Under the pieces are notes generated by a model that worked only from the letters and a program-made list of their open reading frames with translations, searched no databases and was not told where the DNA came from. From Typhlomys cinereus (Eukaryota; Chordata; Mammalia; Rodentia; Platacanthomyidae): DNA of 64,000 nucleotides. Where the stretch lies: positions 1,877,001 through 1,941,000 of the forward strand of contig JALPQD010000388.1 of NCBI GenBank assembly GCA_023101885.1, read 5' to 3'. Made by a program: the position numbers and the translations under genes. This document shows, piece by piece, positions 35,346-48,100 of the stretch (positions are counted from its first letter, which is position 1; each line of letters begins with the position of its first letter).

Positions 35346-36382
35346 TACCAAACCCACCCAGCCCACCTAGAGACACTCAAAGAAAAATCTCTGTAATACC
35401 TACAGTAATTGCAAGGATTATGAGCAGGAGGATAGGGTAGGGAGGCCACACCAGAAACAAGGAGAGAGGGGACCATGTTACAGCAGAGAAAACAGGCCTT
35501 CATCAAGGACTCAAATAAGTAATGAGACATATGATTAACTTCACAGACTTTTGTTCCTGATCATTTACTACTGAGGGGGTATGATCTCATCAGAAGAGGA
35601 GGGCATGTAGTCTGGCAGATAAAAAGTAACCATTGTGCAAATTGGTGATAGACCCCTCCCTCACTGTGGTTTCCCACTTTTATTACATCTACCTTTGAAT
35701 GTGCTCTTATAACAAGACTCTAGATTAACAGCTTTTTGTCTCTGGCCAGGGGGTGACATACAATGCCCCTCAGGATGGAGTGAAGGGTATTGCAGGAGCA
35801 GCAAAACTGCAAAAGAAAATCAACAAACCACAATCCAGAACTTCAGAGACTCTATATCAACCACCTAGAACTAGGCCAGCCTAATCTCTCCCCAACCTGA
35901 AGCTCAGGGACATTTGCGGAAGAGGGGGCGGTAAGATTGTAAGAGCAAAAGGATGGGAGGAACAATGATTTGCAAGATACTCCATTCAAGTTAGGGCCGA
36001 AGCAATCATAATTGGACTTTGCATGCCCTGAGCAATGTCCAACACACTATTGACCTCACAAAGTCTAGCATCTGCTAAAGGCACCAAGATCCTTGGAAGC
36101 AAGGGATTGGCAGCCACAGCAACTTAAGGGGAACACAGGAAAGGGTTCAAGGAATGGCCACTGGGTCTTTGTACGTCATCGGAGAAGAGGGCTCAGAGGA
36201 GAATCAGGCATGCACAAGAAAGGACTCTCTGGGAATTGGGGGGGGTGCACTGGGGGATGGGGAAGGAGGGGTGAAGAGAGGGGGAACAGGGAGTTCGGGG
36301 GGAGGAGGAGGGAGGGAGGGAACTGGTTCTACCTATTAAGTTTGTATGAGCTGACATAATAATAAAAAATGTAAAAAAAAAA
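34690..36382 (+). mobile_element. Rodent L1, 5'-truncated, ORF2 end plus full 3' UTR
   Basis: The best-preserved L1 here: ORF2 C-terminal codons from about 34690, stop at 35343-35345, then 1.03 kb of 3' UTR with the conserved TCTCTCCCCAACCTGAAGC block, the G-rich tract (36233-36325) and an A12 tail at about 36371-36382. The left border is uncertain because an old L1 3' end abuts it, and I find no clear duplication. It is the uninterrupted sister of the 18.7 kb copy and so shows where the LTR inserted there. Confidence 0.9.
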
Positions 36383-36613
36383 AGAAGTATCTTTGAGATG
36401 TTAATCTAGCGATTTGGAGTGTTATAACCTATTCTAACATGACTATAATGAAAGATATTACCAATAATTAAAGAGTTTACACATTCTAAGCAAGAAAATA
36501 TTTTTTCTTTCCAATAGCTTCAGTTATATTTTAGATAGGAAATGCTATAGATTTATCTGAATAACCACAAGGTTCCTGAACCACCACTATACCTGCCAAG
36601 GTTGATAAATCTG
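36383..36613. other. Unrecognised AT-rich sequence
   Basis: A short AT-rich spacer between an L1 tail and a SINE. Nothing recognised. Confidence 0.5.
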
Positions 36614-36626
36614 AGTGTCCATTCTT

Positions 36627-36929
36627 CTTCTTTTTTTATTATTTATTATTTATTCAATTGTGCGTGTATGCATGTGTGTGCATGTGTGTACATATGTGTA
36701 TATGTATGTGTGTGTAGAACCATGGACGAATTCAGGAACCACCATGGATCCCCTTCCACCTCCTCCTTGTTTACTCTGCCCCGGGATTCACAGGCTCCCG
36801 CCTACCAGAATCAGAAACGCAGGCCACCCCCACTTCCACCTGGCGTCTATACATGGGGTCTAGGATCCAAACTCAGGACCTTCCGCCTGCAAGGCAGAGG
36901 CTTAACCCCTGAGCCACCTCTCCAGCCCC
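36627..36929 (-). mobile_element. Young B2-superfamily SINE, full length
   Basis: Complete on the minus strand from the GGGCTGGAGAGGTGGCTCAG head (36909-36928) to the A-rich tail at 36627-36654. AGTGTCCATTCTT (36614-36626) and AGTGTCCGTTCTT (36932-36944) are its duplication, one mismatch. It carries the CTTGTTTA block. Several CpGs have decayed to TpG/CpA, so it is older than the 61.4 kb copy. Confidence 0.92.
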
Positions 36930-36944
36930 TCAGTGTCCGTTCTT

Positions 36945-37420
36945 ATGTCATCGTGTACTTTATTGGGTGGGAAAAAAAAAACATTCTGGACCTCATATTC
37001 CAAAGGACTAATATGGTGGAAAGAGGAAGAGTTCCTTAAAGTATTCTGTGTTTCCATGGGGAAGCTAAAATGATTTTCTGAGATCCAGTTCTTTCTGACA
37101 CATGATAATCTTGGTTAGCAATAATACCTTTGGAAGTTTTAATGCATTTGTTCTTCCTAAAGTCCTTAAGTGACAAACTGATTGGTACCTATTATTCTTA
37201 TTATTTTTTGTTCTTTCAGTGTTTCGTACATGATAATAGCAAACTTATGGTATTTACACACCTTAATCCCCAATCTTATACCCCTACCTCTTCCCATTAC
37301 ACCTCTTCTTCTTCCTTTTCAGTATCCATCCTATTTTCTAACACATTGCTAACAGGGAACTCAACTAGGCAAGTGTTCAGAGTTTATAAATTTTAAGAGG
37401 TGTACACATTCCACTAATTT
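36945..37420. other. Unrecognised sequence
   Basis: About 480 bases with no recognised feature. Confidence 0.5.
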
Positions 37421-37425
37421 ACCAG

Positions 37426-37787
37426 TTACTCTTTTCTTTGCTGTGAGACACCACTCAAAGTCAAGCAACTTAAGGGGGAAGAAGATTTATTCAGCTTACG
37501 GAGGGGAGATATACTCCATTATGGTGGGAAAGGCATGGCTGACTGGCAGAAGCTGTAGGAGGCCTAAGTCATAAATCCATCAAGGAAACTGAGAGCTGCA
37601 AATGCTAACTGCAAGAGCAGACTAACTAATGAAAACAAGAAAGGACTAACTAACCTCAAGGCCTACTCCCTGCGACTGCCTTCCTAAAGCAAGGTTCTAC
37701 CTCCCAATAGTACCATGACCTTTCCAAATAACTAAACGTTCAAACATACAAGTATGTCAGATACAACTCACATTTCAAACTATGACA
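37426..37787 (-). mobile_element. MaLR-type solo LTR with perfect 5-bp duplication
   Basis: On the minus strand it begins TGTCATAGTTTGAAATGTG and ends at the GAGTAA terminus, with the same internal words as the LTR at 22.5-23.1 kb (CTTGCAGTTAGCATTTGCAG region on the minus strand). ACCAG flanks it exactly (37421-37425 and 37788-37792). At 362 bp it has the usual length of a MaLR LTR. Confidence 0.8.
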
Positions 37788-37930
37788 ACCAGCTATATAC
37801 ATCCTACATCATCCATTCAACAAGCCTTCACAGAGAGCATGCTAGGTATCCTGACTATTGAGGACTATGATATAGCTGTGGACAGTCTGTTTAGTCTGAA
37901 TATAAACTGTGGAAGGCAGAATGATTCTAG

Positions 37931-38140
37931 CTTTTTTTTCCATGTATGTGTGTGTGTATCTATGTGTTTGTGTCTATTTGTACAAGAGGGTAACATGTAT
38001 ATCTTGTGGAGGCCAAAAGGTGACTTCAGGAATCATCTTAGATTGTTCTGCCTTCTTTTTGCTTTGCTCTGGGATTTTCCAGGTTTTACCTTCCAGGGTC
38101 AGAAGTACAGAATGGTTCTTAGCAGGAGACAAATGATAGG
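37931..38140 (-). mobile_element. Old B2-superfamily SINE, head missing
   Basis: TCTTGTGGAGGCCAAAAGG, TGACTTCAGGAATCATC and TTGCTTTGCTCTGGGATTTT follow the older SINE branch on the minus strand. The tRNA-like head is lost. The TG-rich patch at 37945-37980 is its CA-rich end. Confidence 0.68.
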
Positions 38141-38284
38141 TTTAAATGGTGACTTATAAGTTCTCTGGAAATTTACGGATGTTTGGAAGAATTCATGAGA
38201 TCCTCAAGAATGGCTTGAGAAAACACATCATGATTAATTATAGAAATAGGTGCTTTTAAAAAGTCTGTCACTGATCTTATTACA

Positions 38285-39815
38285 TAGATACTTGTTCATC
38301 TCTACTCACAATAGTGAAAAATGGAATCAGTCAACATCCCCATTAACCGAGGAATGGATAATGAAAATGTAGCATATACACGATGGAATATTACTCAGCT
38401 ATCAGAAAGGATTCGATTATGGAATTTTCTGGTAAATGGATGGAAATGGAAACTTTAATATTGAGTGAGGGATCTCAGACACACAAAGTCAAGCACCATG
38501 TGTTCTCTCTAATACACATATGATTGAACTTATGTCCTTGTCAATGTACTTGAATTGGAAACACTATCAGAGCCACAGCACTTGAAAAAGACCTAAGAGT
38601 GGGAAGGTGGGAAGAAGGTGGGAAGGGATGGTTTTAAAGGGGAGATTTAGAATCTTAGGAAAAAAGTGAGGGAGAGAATAATTGAGAAAAAATACATAGC
38701 AAGGAATAAAGGGATGGGAGACAGGAAGGACATGGGAGATAGAAGGGACAGAGGGACTTATAGATAAACCCAAAGATAGGAAGAAGCAATCCCAAAGGAA
38801 CATCTTATGCTAGTAATATATCAAAAAAGTCTTTTAAAGAAAGGAATAAAAATGTGCAGTCCCTATACAGAGGAACATAGAGAAAGGATAACAGAGAAAA
38901 ATAATAAAATAAAAGCCTTGAACTGATCCGCTTAGAACACAGGGACAAAATTATACTAGAAGTAATAGGAATGTGGCACTTCCTCACAAAATGTTGGTCA
39001 GAATGGTCTTAAAGAACCCCAAACATTACTAGGCTTTTGCCATTGCTCTTGATTGCTCTCAAAAACCCTATTACTGAAGATGCAACACAAATGGGCAAAA
39101 TATATCAACTGGAACTTATCTGAGGACTTTTTCTTTGCTAGATAGCTTACATAGTACTAAGGAATACTATAGAAGCTGCTGGGGGAGATAAATAATCACA
39201 AAACCTATCAACAGCATTAGATCTGTAGGTTGCAATATAAATCACCATAGCAACAAATGACCACCAGTGTAATAGTGGCATGAGTACCAAGGAGACAACC
39301 AACAGCTTTCTGGTTGGACTCAAGACCTGCTTGTCAGAATTGTAGCCGTCCTTGCTACTGTAAACTAGAACAAGAACCTAAAAAAAGGGAAGAAATAGAT
39401 TAATCAGGAAGACAGCCAACAAGCCTATAGGTAAAAAGACAGTACATCAAACTGCTCTGTAGGCAGCTGTTATTATACCCATAGAATGGGAAATCATGGT
39501 GGAAACCTTTAGGTCTAAAGCTGTATAGTGAAGGGAAATGCACATACCAATGGGGTGGCCTGAAGAAAGGTAGCTTGTTACACTAGAGAGAGAAGGCCTG
39601 AACCCACACAGGATTAGATAAGCCAGAGTGAATCCTAAAGTCCATAGAAGTATACAGCCAGGAGAGTGGGAGGGCGAGAGAGGGAATGGTGAAGAGAAGA
39701 GAGGGAATGGGAGGGAGGGGCGGGGGAGAAGCTGGGATGAATACTCAGTATGTTTGCAAAAATAGAAAAAATAATAAAACATTTTGAAAAAATAATTTAA
39801 AAATTTGAAAAAAAG
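38285..39815 (+). mobile_element. Older rodent L1: ORF2 tail and 3' UTR
   Basis: It starts in the ORF2 C-terminal region in decayed form (AGTCAACATCCCCATTAACC, ACGATGGAATATTACTCAGC) and runs through a long purine-rich UTR. It ends with AAGCTGGGATGAATACTCAG and an A-rich tail near 39760-39815. The last 370 bases align with 57779-58122. This 3' end differs from the younger L1 subfamily, so at least two L1 lineages are present. Confidence 0.8.
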
Positions 39816-41904
39816 TCTCTCGCTAAGACCCATTCTCTGCACTCAGGTTCTGACAACTTATCACTCAGCCATCTTATCAAATCATACTTCTTTTCTCATG
39901 CTAGTCATTGAAGTTAGAATGCCCTGCTATCCTGTTCCAGAAACCAGGTGAAGCATCTAACCCTAGTCAACGGATGCTTTCTTTCTCATCCACCTTCTTT
40001 GCTTTTGAAAGTCAGAATACCAGGGGTTGCGTCTGCTGTCAAAACTTGTAGAAGCATACAAAGATCATGCATGTGGGCTTGAGATGTTAGAAAAGGAATG
40101 AGTTTATTGCCAACACACAGACTGGCAAGGAGCGCTCAAGGTATCACAACCCCAGTATTAGCTCATCAGTTCTCTCTGTCATGTGAGATACTGAGTTTGT
40201 GTTCATGGTGTTCATTTGTGTGGTTATGGATAAGTGGTGTTAGTTCACAGCAAAAGCCAGGCTAGCTCGCCCATAAGCTCTGGAGAGTCTCATGCCTTGT
40301 GTCTCAGTTCCCGTAGGGGCACAGGATTTACAGTACTTGTATCACGGTGCTTGTCTTTTACATAAGTTCAGGCATGCACAGCAAGCACCTTATCAACCAA
40401 GCCCTAGACCAGGCCCCATCTTCTCATTCTCTATTATTTTCCTCTTATCTCTGTTTGGCTTAGCCAAGCTTGTTGGTGAATGTAATTTATGTACCTAAAC
40501 TTAATTTTTTCAATGTCTTCCACAGTCATATATTTTTTCATTCTAAATATATGTAAGTTTAATGCTGTGTTTATTATGATGCAATTAATATACATAAATA
40601 TATTTATAACTAGTAGGTTTAAAATGATCATTTTTATTAATAGCAGAGGTGAGATATCACTGTTTATCATCATATCACTAAATGATTCATTAAGTGAACT
40701 GTTTACTGAATACCTGCCAGTTTTATGAAATTTTATCATCAAGTCCTTTCCTCCATAATATATGATAATATTTATATGGCAACCTACAAAACTCCAGAAA
40801 TTTTTCTAAATAAGTGACTGAGGAATGCAGAGGGGAGAGGTGCATTCTGACATACATATAGCCAGGCTAAACATAAATCTTTACCAAGACACTAGGTACA
40901 ATGTACACATAATACACACAGCTATTCAGGAATTTCTATCCTATCATTACTGGGCCTATTTTCATTCCATGTTCAGAGAATTCTCTGTGAGGAAATTAAC
41001 ATTGTATCAAAAGAAACCGAGGGTTCCCAGAAACTTTCTAGCCAAGTACAAACTCACAATGCATTTGGATTATACTATTATACCAAAGTAAAACCCTGCT
41101 GTGCAAAAGCTTCATGTATTTATTTTTAAGGAGGAGGCAGTGTGGGAGAGGTTACTGTCTGGTGAGCCTGCCAGAAAAAATAATTGCGTCAATTTCATTG
41201 GAATTGCTTAGAATCTTGCCTCTGGTGCACTACAAACGACAGACCTTAAAAACTACATGGTTGACATTATTGGGGTCTTCTTTGGAAACTGCACTAATAC
41301 TGGTGACTGAGAATTTGGAGTAAAAGCCTTGATGCAGTTCATAAATTGAATTCAAATGAAATGTCTAATGTTGGTCCACTTGAACACAACACAAAGAACT
41401 TTTCCCTGAATTCAGAAAGAGATGGAGGGAAACATGAGATGCAATAAGACCAGCCACAGGTGGGAGAAGACGACTGGAAATGGTTTGGGTTTATGACAGG
41501 CATTTATGCACTGCCAAGTATAAGAGGAAGGGGGTGGCTTCATGCCTGGGTTAATACAATGTATTTGCTCAACATGGATATCATCATCTGTTCATATGCT
41601 GAACTCAAAAGGCAGAATGGAAATTGCAGTTTTACACACTCGGCAAGGTATCAAGGTGGTAGTTACCTTTATCTAGGCATGCACAATTGGTTTGTGATTC
41701 CTGATGATGTATCTTGAGAACTATAACCCTTATACACACTGTCTGTTAATCACGTAAGGATCATTGGAAAAAGAAATGTGTTGTGAGTTTCCTTTCAACT
41801 ATTGCATATTATCTGAAAACTTTCTATTATTACTTCCATTCATAGCAAGAACCAGGTCTTGATTGTTGAATTAGCAGTATAGAAGAAATCTGGACAAAGG
41901 TCAC
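39816..41904. other. Unrecognised sequence, 2.1 kb
   Basis: No gene or confident repeat. An AT-rich patch lies at 40500-40740. The moderately CpG-containing segment near 41130-41320 could be conserved but has no signature. The 102-codon minus frame at 40434-40742 is isoleucine/asparagine-rich, typical of AT-rich noncoding DNA. Confidence 0.45.
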
Positions 41905-42481
41905 TAGTATAGTTAAATTCTGGTATCAACTTTATAGTTGCAGACTGTTTGAGTCACGACTGTACAGACTCAATGATTGGGGCAGGCCCCTGAACAACCC
42001 TGCAGGTGCTTGTTAATCGATGTGGAAAACCCAGACCATAGTGTATGGTGCTTTCCAGTGAAGGACCAGATATAAGAAAGTGCAAGGAGGAGGGACTGGC
42101 TCTTCCCTTATTCTATGCCGACTTACTGAGTTGGCTCTTCCAGTGTTTTTGCCTTCTTCCAGAGTTGTCATTGCCTTCTTTGTTGCTGCTGCAGCTACAT
42201 CCTCCATCCTTGGCTTTCAGAACTCAGCCCTTTTGACCTTTCTGTTGTTCCCACTGCCTTCGGAATCTAGTGTCACAGGTCTTGCCACTGTTCATTGCTA
42301 ATGTCAGAGCCCAGCTATTCTTCATCAACATCAGAACCCAGGATCTTCAACCCTTCAGCAACACAGAGGCTGGAGACTTTCTCAGGATGTTCCAGCTTTG
42401 TGAAGCATTAAAGTCAAGAACAAAGCAGCTATAAGAAGCTACTTTGAACAACACTGCTTTGATTTTGAGTTGATTTACTAA

Positions 42482-42521
<40 letters not shown>

Positions 42522-42563
42522 TCTATTAATTCTATTTTTCCTGAGAACCCTGACTAATGTAGT
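41905..42563 (+). mobile_element. ERVL-type (MLT2-like) LTR with (CA)n expansion
   Basis: The order TCTGGTATCAACTTTATAG, GGACCAGATATAAG, a long C/T-rich middle, and a conserved end TTCTATTTTTCCTGAGAACC then CTGACTAATG matches ERVL LTRs of the MLT2 group. A (CA)n tract at 42483-42520 sits just before the conserved end. The 63-73-codon frames inside have no meaning as genes. Confidence 0.72.
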
Positions 42564-42589
42564 AGCAGAGTCCTCATAAATGAGTGTCA

Positions 42590-42690
42590 TTATAGGATGC
42601 AATGGCATGCCATAATTCTGGAAGCAGAAATCAGAAATTATGAGTTCAGGAACATCCTGCTATGATAATGATACCTGTCTCGAAGAAGAA
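42590..42690 (+). mobile_element. B1-like SINE relic
   Basis: GCAATGGCATGCCATAATTC, GAGTTCAGGAACATCCTGC and CCTGTCTCGAAG resemble a degraded B1 (7SL-derived) body. A purine-rich A/G tract (42684-42795) follows as an expanded tail. Confidence 0.5.
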
Positions 42691-42799
42691 AGAAGATGGG
42701 AGGGGGGAAAGAGGAGAAGAGAAAAAGAAAGAGATGGAGGATGAAGGAAAATGGACAAAGTAGAAGTGGAGGAAAAGGAAATAAGGAAGAAAAAACATT

Positions 42800-43555
42800 A
42801 ATTATCAATCAATATTATCCACACATTTAATGACACAAAAAGATACTTTTGTGTGGAAAACAGTATTAGAGTAAACACTATGAGTCAAAGACTTCTTCAA
42901 GCAACCAGGGATTTTTTTAATAAGAACAAGGTTTAGGACATCTTAAGTTCACTATTTTGCTTTAAAAGACTGATAGGAAACAACATACTGTCTAAATTAA
43001 TCAATAGAGTTGGAACGATCCACTTGTAAGTACAAAATATGTAGCATGAATGGGAACGATGCCTTTTCAAAGTTTCATATGTGGCATCATTTTTCCCTCA
43101 CTTGAACTCTTGTTTTAAATGTCCTATATAGCAAAGATGGTGCCAACCATTCAGCAGAAAACCTCAGAAGTGTAGAGTCTTCCTGCCTGACTTCTGTCTT
43201 TCCAGCAGAAAGGGTGGGGCTCAGAATGGAAGCTGCCTCCCAACACAGCAGACATAATCAGGAAACTTTGTCCTTGACTTTCTCTTTTTTGCTATGTGTA
43301 CTTCGACCTTAGCCCCATCAGAGATGCCCCTGAGGATGATTTCCCATTGAGCTGTCACTGCCTCGAGGCTGGTTTGCAGCCTCAGATGCAATAGGAGACA
43401 CTGACTCTGTGTCATAATCAACCAGTGATGAGCTCATGACAGGAACATTATGAAGATGTCCCCGTCCCTTCTTTATCTTACGGAAGATGAAGTTCCAGTA
43501 TTTCCCGATCAACATTCAAAGGGATAGTTATTCCTTAGCCAACCATTTCACTCTT

Positions 43556-43586
<31 letters not shown>

Positions 43587-44744
43587 CTTTCTGTTCTCTA
43601 ACCATTTATTTTAAATATGGCTTCCATTTTCAAATCTTTCTGTCTTTCTGATTAAAAAGAGTACTATACCAATGCTTAAAAATTAAACAGGCATTAACTC
43701 CTAAAGAGTATATATTTGTTCCTCTATATTATTTCCTCAGCTATGTAAGCAAATTGTCTTGAATTTTAACCCCTGCCACTGTGTACCCCTTGTCTTCTGT
43801 ATCAGCAGGCTCAGCTGATCTTGTTGATCATCTTGGTGAAGAAAGATGACCACAGAGTAAGAATTTCTAGACAAATTTTCTTAATCTTGTATGTAATACT
43901 GCAGCATCCTTTGCTAAGGAAGCTGTTAGCAGAGCATGACTGTTTTTTAATACCGTGCTTATGTGTGAGGGTGTGCATACATAAACACCTGCACATTTGT
44001 GTGTGAATGGGTCTGTGTGTCTTAGTGTGTTTTCATGCCTAGTGCTTCAAGTACCCAACCAACTCCCTACCCCTGGCTCATTCCTTTAACAGCTTCTGTA
44101 GACAAACCTAGCAAATGCATGGGGAGCTAATTTCGCTATTATTATTTAAAAGGTGTCAAAGAACATGTTGATATCAAAAGAGAATAATGTGCCTGAATTT
44201 GTCATATTTCAGATTTTCACTAAATTGAAAAAGTCAGAATTTGAGATTCTTAAAATACTAAGCTATATTCCCCCTTCTAATAAACATTTCGTATATTCAG
44301 CTATTTTTAGTACAATTAGGTCAGTAATCTGTCAGTTATTGCTTTTATCTTGCTTAGAGTAATGCAAATAATTAAATTTTTTAGGTAACAGAAACATAAA
44401 ATTATTTAAATATATAGTTGATCGTTAGCATACGAGTTAAAATGTGTAAGCACATCGCTGTCTTAGAAAAGAATGTAAGTGAATCTTAATTTTAATTTTA
44501 AATGATAGTAACATTATTACAAACACAAATAATTATGTCTTCTTAGGGAAATTGCTGCTCAGATTCTCAGTTTCCTCATTTCAAGAAACGCTGACTGAAA
44601 CAGGTTTATGCTTTGAACACACACAATTTTATTGTGTTGAAAGCATCAATGCTTTAGTATGAAACAAAGCTGCCAGATTTCTGCCTTCATGTAGAAAAAC
44701 TTCAGTCTAGAATGTGTTTATATACGAGTAGATACCATAGAAAA
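42800..44744. other. Unrecognised sequence with a possible coding-like patch
   Basis: An (AC)n tract lies at 43559-43586. The segment 43221-43515 is described separately. The rest is AT-rich with no recognised feature. Confidence 0.45.
43221..43515 (-). pseudogene. Possible retrocopy or conserved fragment with two short minus-strand frames
   Basis: On the minus strand a 65-codon frame (43515-43318) includes VPVMSSSLVDYDTESVSPIA and an overlapping 66-codon frame (43421-43221) continues with ISDGAKVEVHIAKKRKSR. Together they read like one acidic/basic protein segment broken by a frameshift. The stretch keeps about five CpGs and is more GC-rich than its surroundings. I do not recognise the protein, and there is no poly(A) tail or duplication, so it may be chance. 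Confidence 0.2.
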
Positions 44745-45170
44745 GTATGGAACCAAGTATGGTTGTTAAAGATACCAGCTTGCCAACTAAGAACTGCACC
44801 TAAGGCACACCTATGAGAGATTACTTAGTAAAGGCATGTCTCTGAACAAGCCTGAAGGAAATTGTCTAGTTGATATAAAAAGTCCAAACCATAGTGGGTA
44901 GGACTGTTCCCTGATTAAGTGGATAAGACAGAGAGCTATTTCCAAAATTGCAGAATAGCAATTTTGTAGATTGTAGATTGTAGATTGTAGCTCTTTGTGT
45001 GGAAATGAAATAACCACTTCTCTCCACTACCGATGTTGATATGAATTCTCTTGCCATCATAACGCAGAGTAACCAGAAAGTGTAAGCCAAGAATACACTT
45101 CTTGTTCCCATAAATTATTTGAGGCCTGTGTTCACCCAGCAATGAAAAGATTAAACTACCCACTAGGTGA
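44745..45170 (+). mobile_element. ERVL-type LTR relic
   Basis: GAAGGAAATTGTCTAGTTGA, AAACCATAGTGGGTAGGACT and TAAGTGGATAAGACAGAGAG align in order with the LTR at 50578-50990 (GGAGATTGTCTAGCTGATGG ... AGTCCATAGTGGGCGAGA). A four-unit TAGATTG tandem lies at 44963-44989. Ends are not resolved. Confidence 0.6.
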
Positions 45171-48100
45171 CCTTAAACAAATCATATATTCCAGGTCATA
45201 TTTTCCATAAGAAGATAAAAAGAGCTACCATACTAAAAATCTATGAAACTGTAAGATACTATCATTTTCTTAAACACTTGTTTGGAGAAAAAATACCTGT
45301 GAAAAAATAATTTTACATGACCGTGAAGAACAATATCATGTTTTAACACATGTACATTGTTTCATATTCAAATGGGATTAAGCAGCATATTAATCACCTA
45401 CTACATGTATCATTGTTCTGTAATGAGAGCATTGTTTGAATGACACTAGTTTGAGCACACAGTAGTGAGTAAAATCTTGGAGTCAGGCACTTAAGATCCT
45501 TGGCTGACTTTAGAAAACAATTCTAAAGCCAAATCTCAAGTGATTTCCCAGGCAAACCCTAGCCATGTCATTCAGAACTAGAGTCAAACTTTCATGATTT
45601 CCTCCTGCCCTCTCTATGGAAGTCCGACTAATAGGACTTAGCCCATCCCTACTGTGCTAAAAAGCTGCTCTGCTTGTAAACAGAGATCAAGTGCTTATTT
45701 TATGCAAAGCATAGTTTCAGGGGCTAGATTTCCTAGTGGAGACTGACAAAAGTTGATCAATATATTCAAGCTAAACTTAGAGACTCCTAGGAATTTTCAC
45801 CAGTTACTCTCTGCAGAGAAACAATTAGAAGCAAAGATGACCCTGTTACTCATCTGAACTCTGCTCCCTCTGTGATTAACAGTCCAATTAACAAGGCTAG
45901 TTGAACAGTTACAGTAGAATTACTTACAGGTGCAAGTATTCGTGAAGATAATTATAAGCTGGCTCAGTTTTTGCCCTGTCAGGAACAATCATACAAATGT
46001 ATTTTTAAGCTTCTCTGAGGGGACCATTTGGGGCACAAAGTTGTTACCTCAGGTCCCAGGATATATAAAACTAATAAACACCAAAGGTTAATGCATACAA
46101 CCCAAAACTTTTCTACTTTTATATCAAATTAATATTTAGAAACTTGTATTAGGCAATTTTAGATTTCTTCCTCAGTCCTACCTATATAAATATGTAGTCC
46201 AAGTTCTCTAGCTCCTAAGATACTAACATCATGTTTAAAATCTCAAGTTCAACTGCTAATTGCTAATGAGACACATGGAATTTGTAAATTGTTTTATAAT
46301 AACTGGTTAAAGAGCAACACAGATAATATTTCAGTATTTACATTATATTACATATTTAAGTATGTCTAAAAATATGTATTCCCAAAAATCTTTCATGATT
46401 ATGAAAATCACAGTGATTTTTTTCAAACTTACTTTTTCTATAGATCTATATTTTATTTTCTAATTGTTATTTATTGCTGCCAAATAACTATCATATTGCA
46501 CCTTTATTGATTTCTTGGTAGAACAGATATCAGCCTGATAACATAACATCCAAGGGGCTTTCATTAACATTTTATTTCCTGTGCATTTTTGTTCATGCTC
46601 GTGGACTTGAAAAGCATTTCTGACCAGCAATCATGGTCTATCTCCATTTATTTCTGATTCCTTCCTTTCTTCTTAAAACACAGTATCAGAGTAAGTTCCA
46701 TAAAATTTAAATCTAATGCACAATATATCCAAAGATTAAGGAAACTTTGCACAAGAGAAATTATTTTGTGTTAGTTGGGGTCACATCCATAATTAAGTTC
46801 ATGTGTACATGCCTTTGTCAAAAGATATATAAGACTTAAAAATAAAATCAAATAATAGCTATAATGGTCATACTATTCTAAATAAAAGCAGAATATCTGA
46901 TCAGCTTCTCTAAAACATAAAATAGAGAAAAACATAGAAAAGAGCAAGATGATATAGCATCGATGCCAAAGAAAATAAAATTGCATATTCATAAGCAAAC
47001 TTCAAAATTCTAAATAAATACTGAATAATGCTTTCTAATTATAAGTTGGGAAATATAGAGGAGATACTCAAAATGAGTGAGGAAGCATATGGGATAAATT
47101 TAGAAGCGATACAGAAATATTTGTTCTCTAGGCCTAATGCCTTCCCTTCCTGGAGAACCAGAGTCGGAGTATTTAGCAAAAGTCTTGGTGCATAATCAAG
47201 GAAGGAACTAATTCTTGGATTGCTTAAATCATAAGAACTGATTCAAATTCAGAAACACTCTCAATTTAAAATTAGATCACAAATGACATTGTATGAAAGT
47301 AATTGGCACCAACAGTATATTAAACAGATCAGAGATTTTTACTAATATAGTATCTTTTAAAGACAAATGCATTTTAGATCCTCTTTAAATTTATACTTAA
47401 TATATCACTAATTTTATAAAACAAAAAGTATATTAAAATGCATGAAACTATTGCATAATTTAGAAAAATTATAATCATGAAAAAATACGATATTTTAGCC
47501 ACATAATTTCAACTATAACATTAATTTAGGTAAGTAATGTAGAATTTGATAGCAAAAAGGTCTTTTTTTCTATTTTCAAGTTTAATAAAACTGATAATAA
47601 GAATATCCATTCATATAAATGCATTTATAAAACATTATTAATATTTTGAAAGTTTGGCTCACTAATTACTAATCATCAGAATTCATAGTTTCCCAAAACC
47701 TTTGCTAATGAACAATCTTTCACTCTTCAAACACCAATTTTAATCAAGTGCCACATAATTATGTAAATATACTAAGTTCACTTAAAAGTAAATTAGCATT
47801 GTGACAAAATGAAAGCATGTTTATTAAATGGCTATTTTGCCTTTTATTGCTAGAATAGGTGCAGATGAACATCTTCAATACTTATTCATAACTGCACTTA
47901 TTTGTGAAAATTAGTAGGTATAGCATCAAATTCCACATCTCTACTTCCTATTCTTGGCTACCATTAGTATTATTAAAGTTTTGTTTCCTTTTAAAACTTA
48001 TATCCAAACATCAACTCTTTCATCTAGGATGTGCTAGAAGTATTGAAGACATCAGATGCATACACATATAACAAATAACATCCCTAACATTATCAACTGC

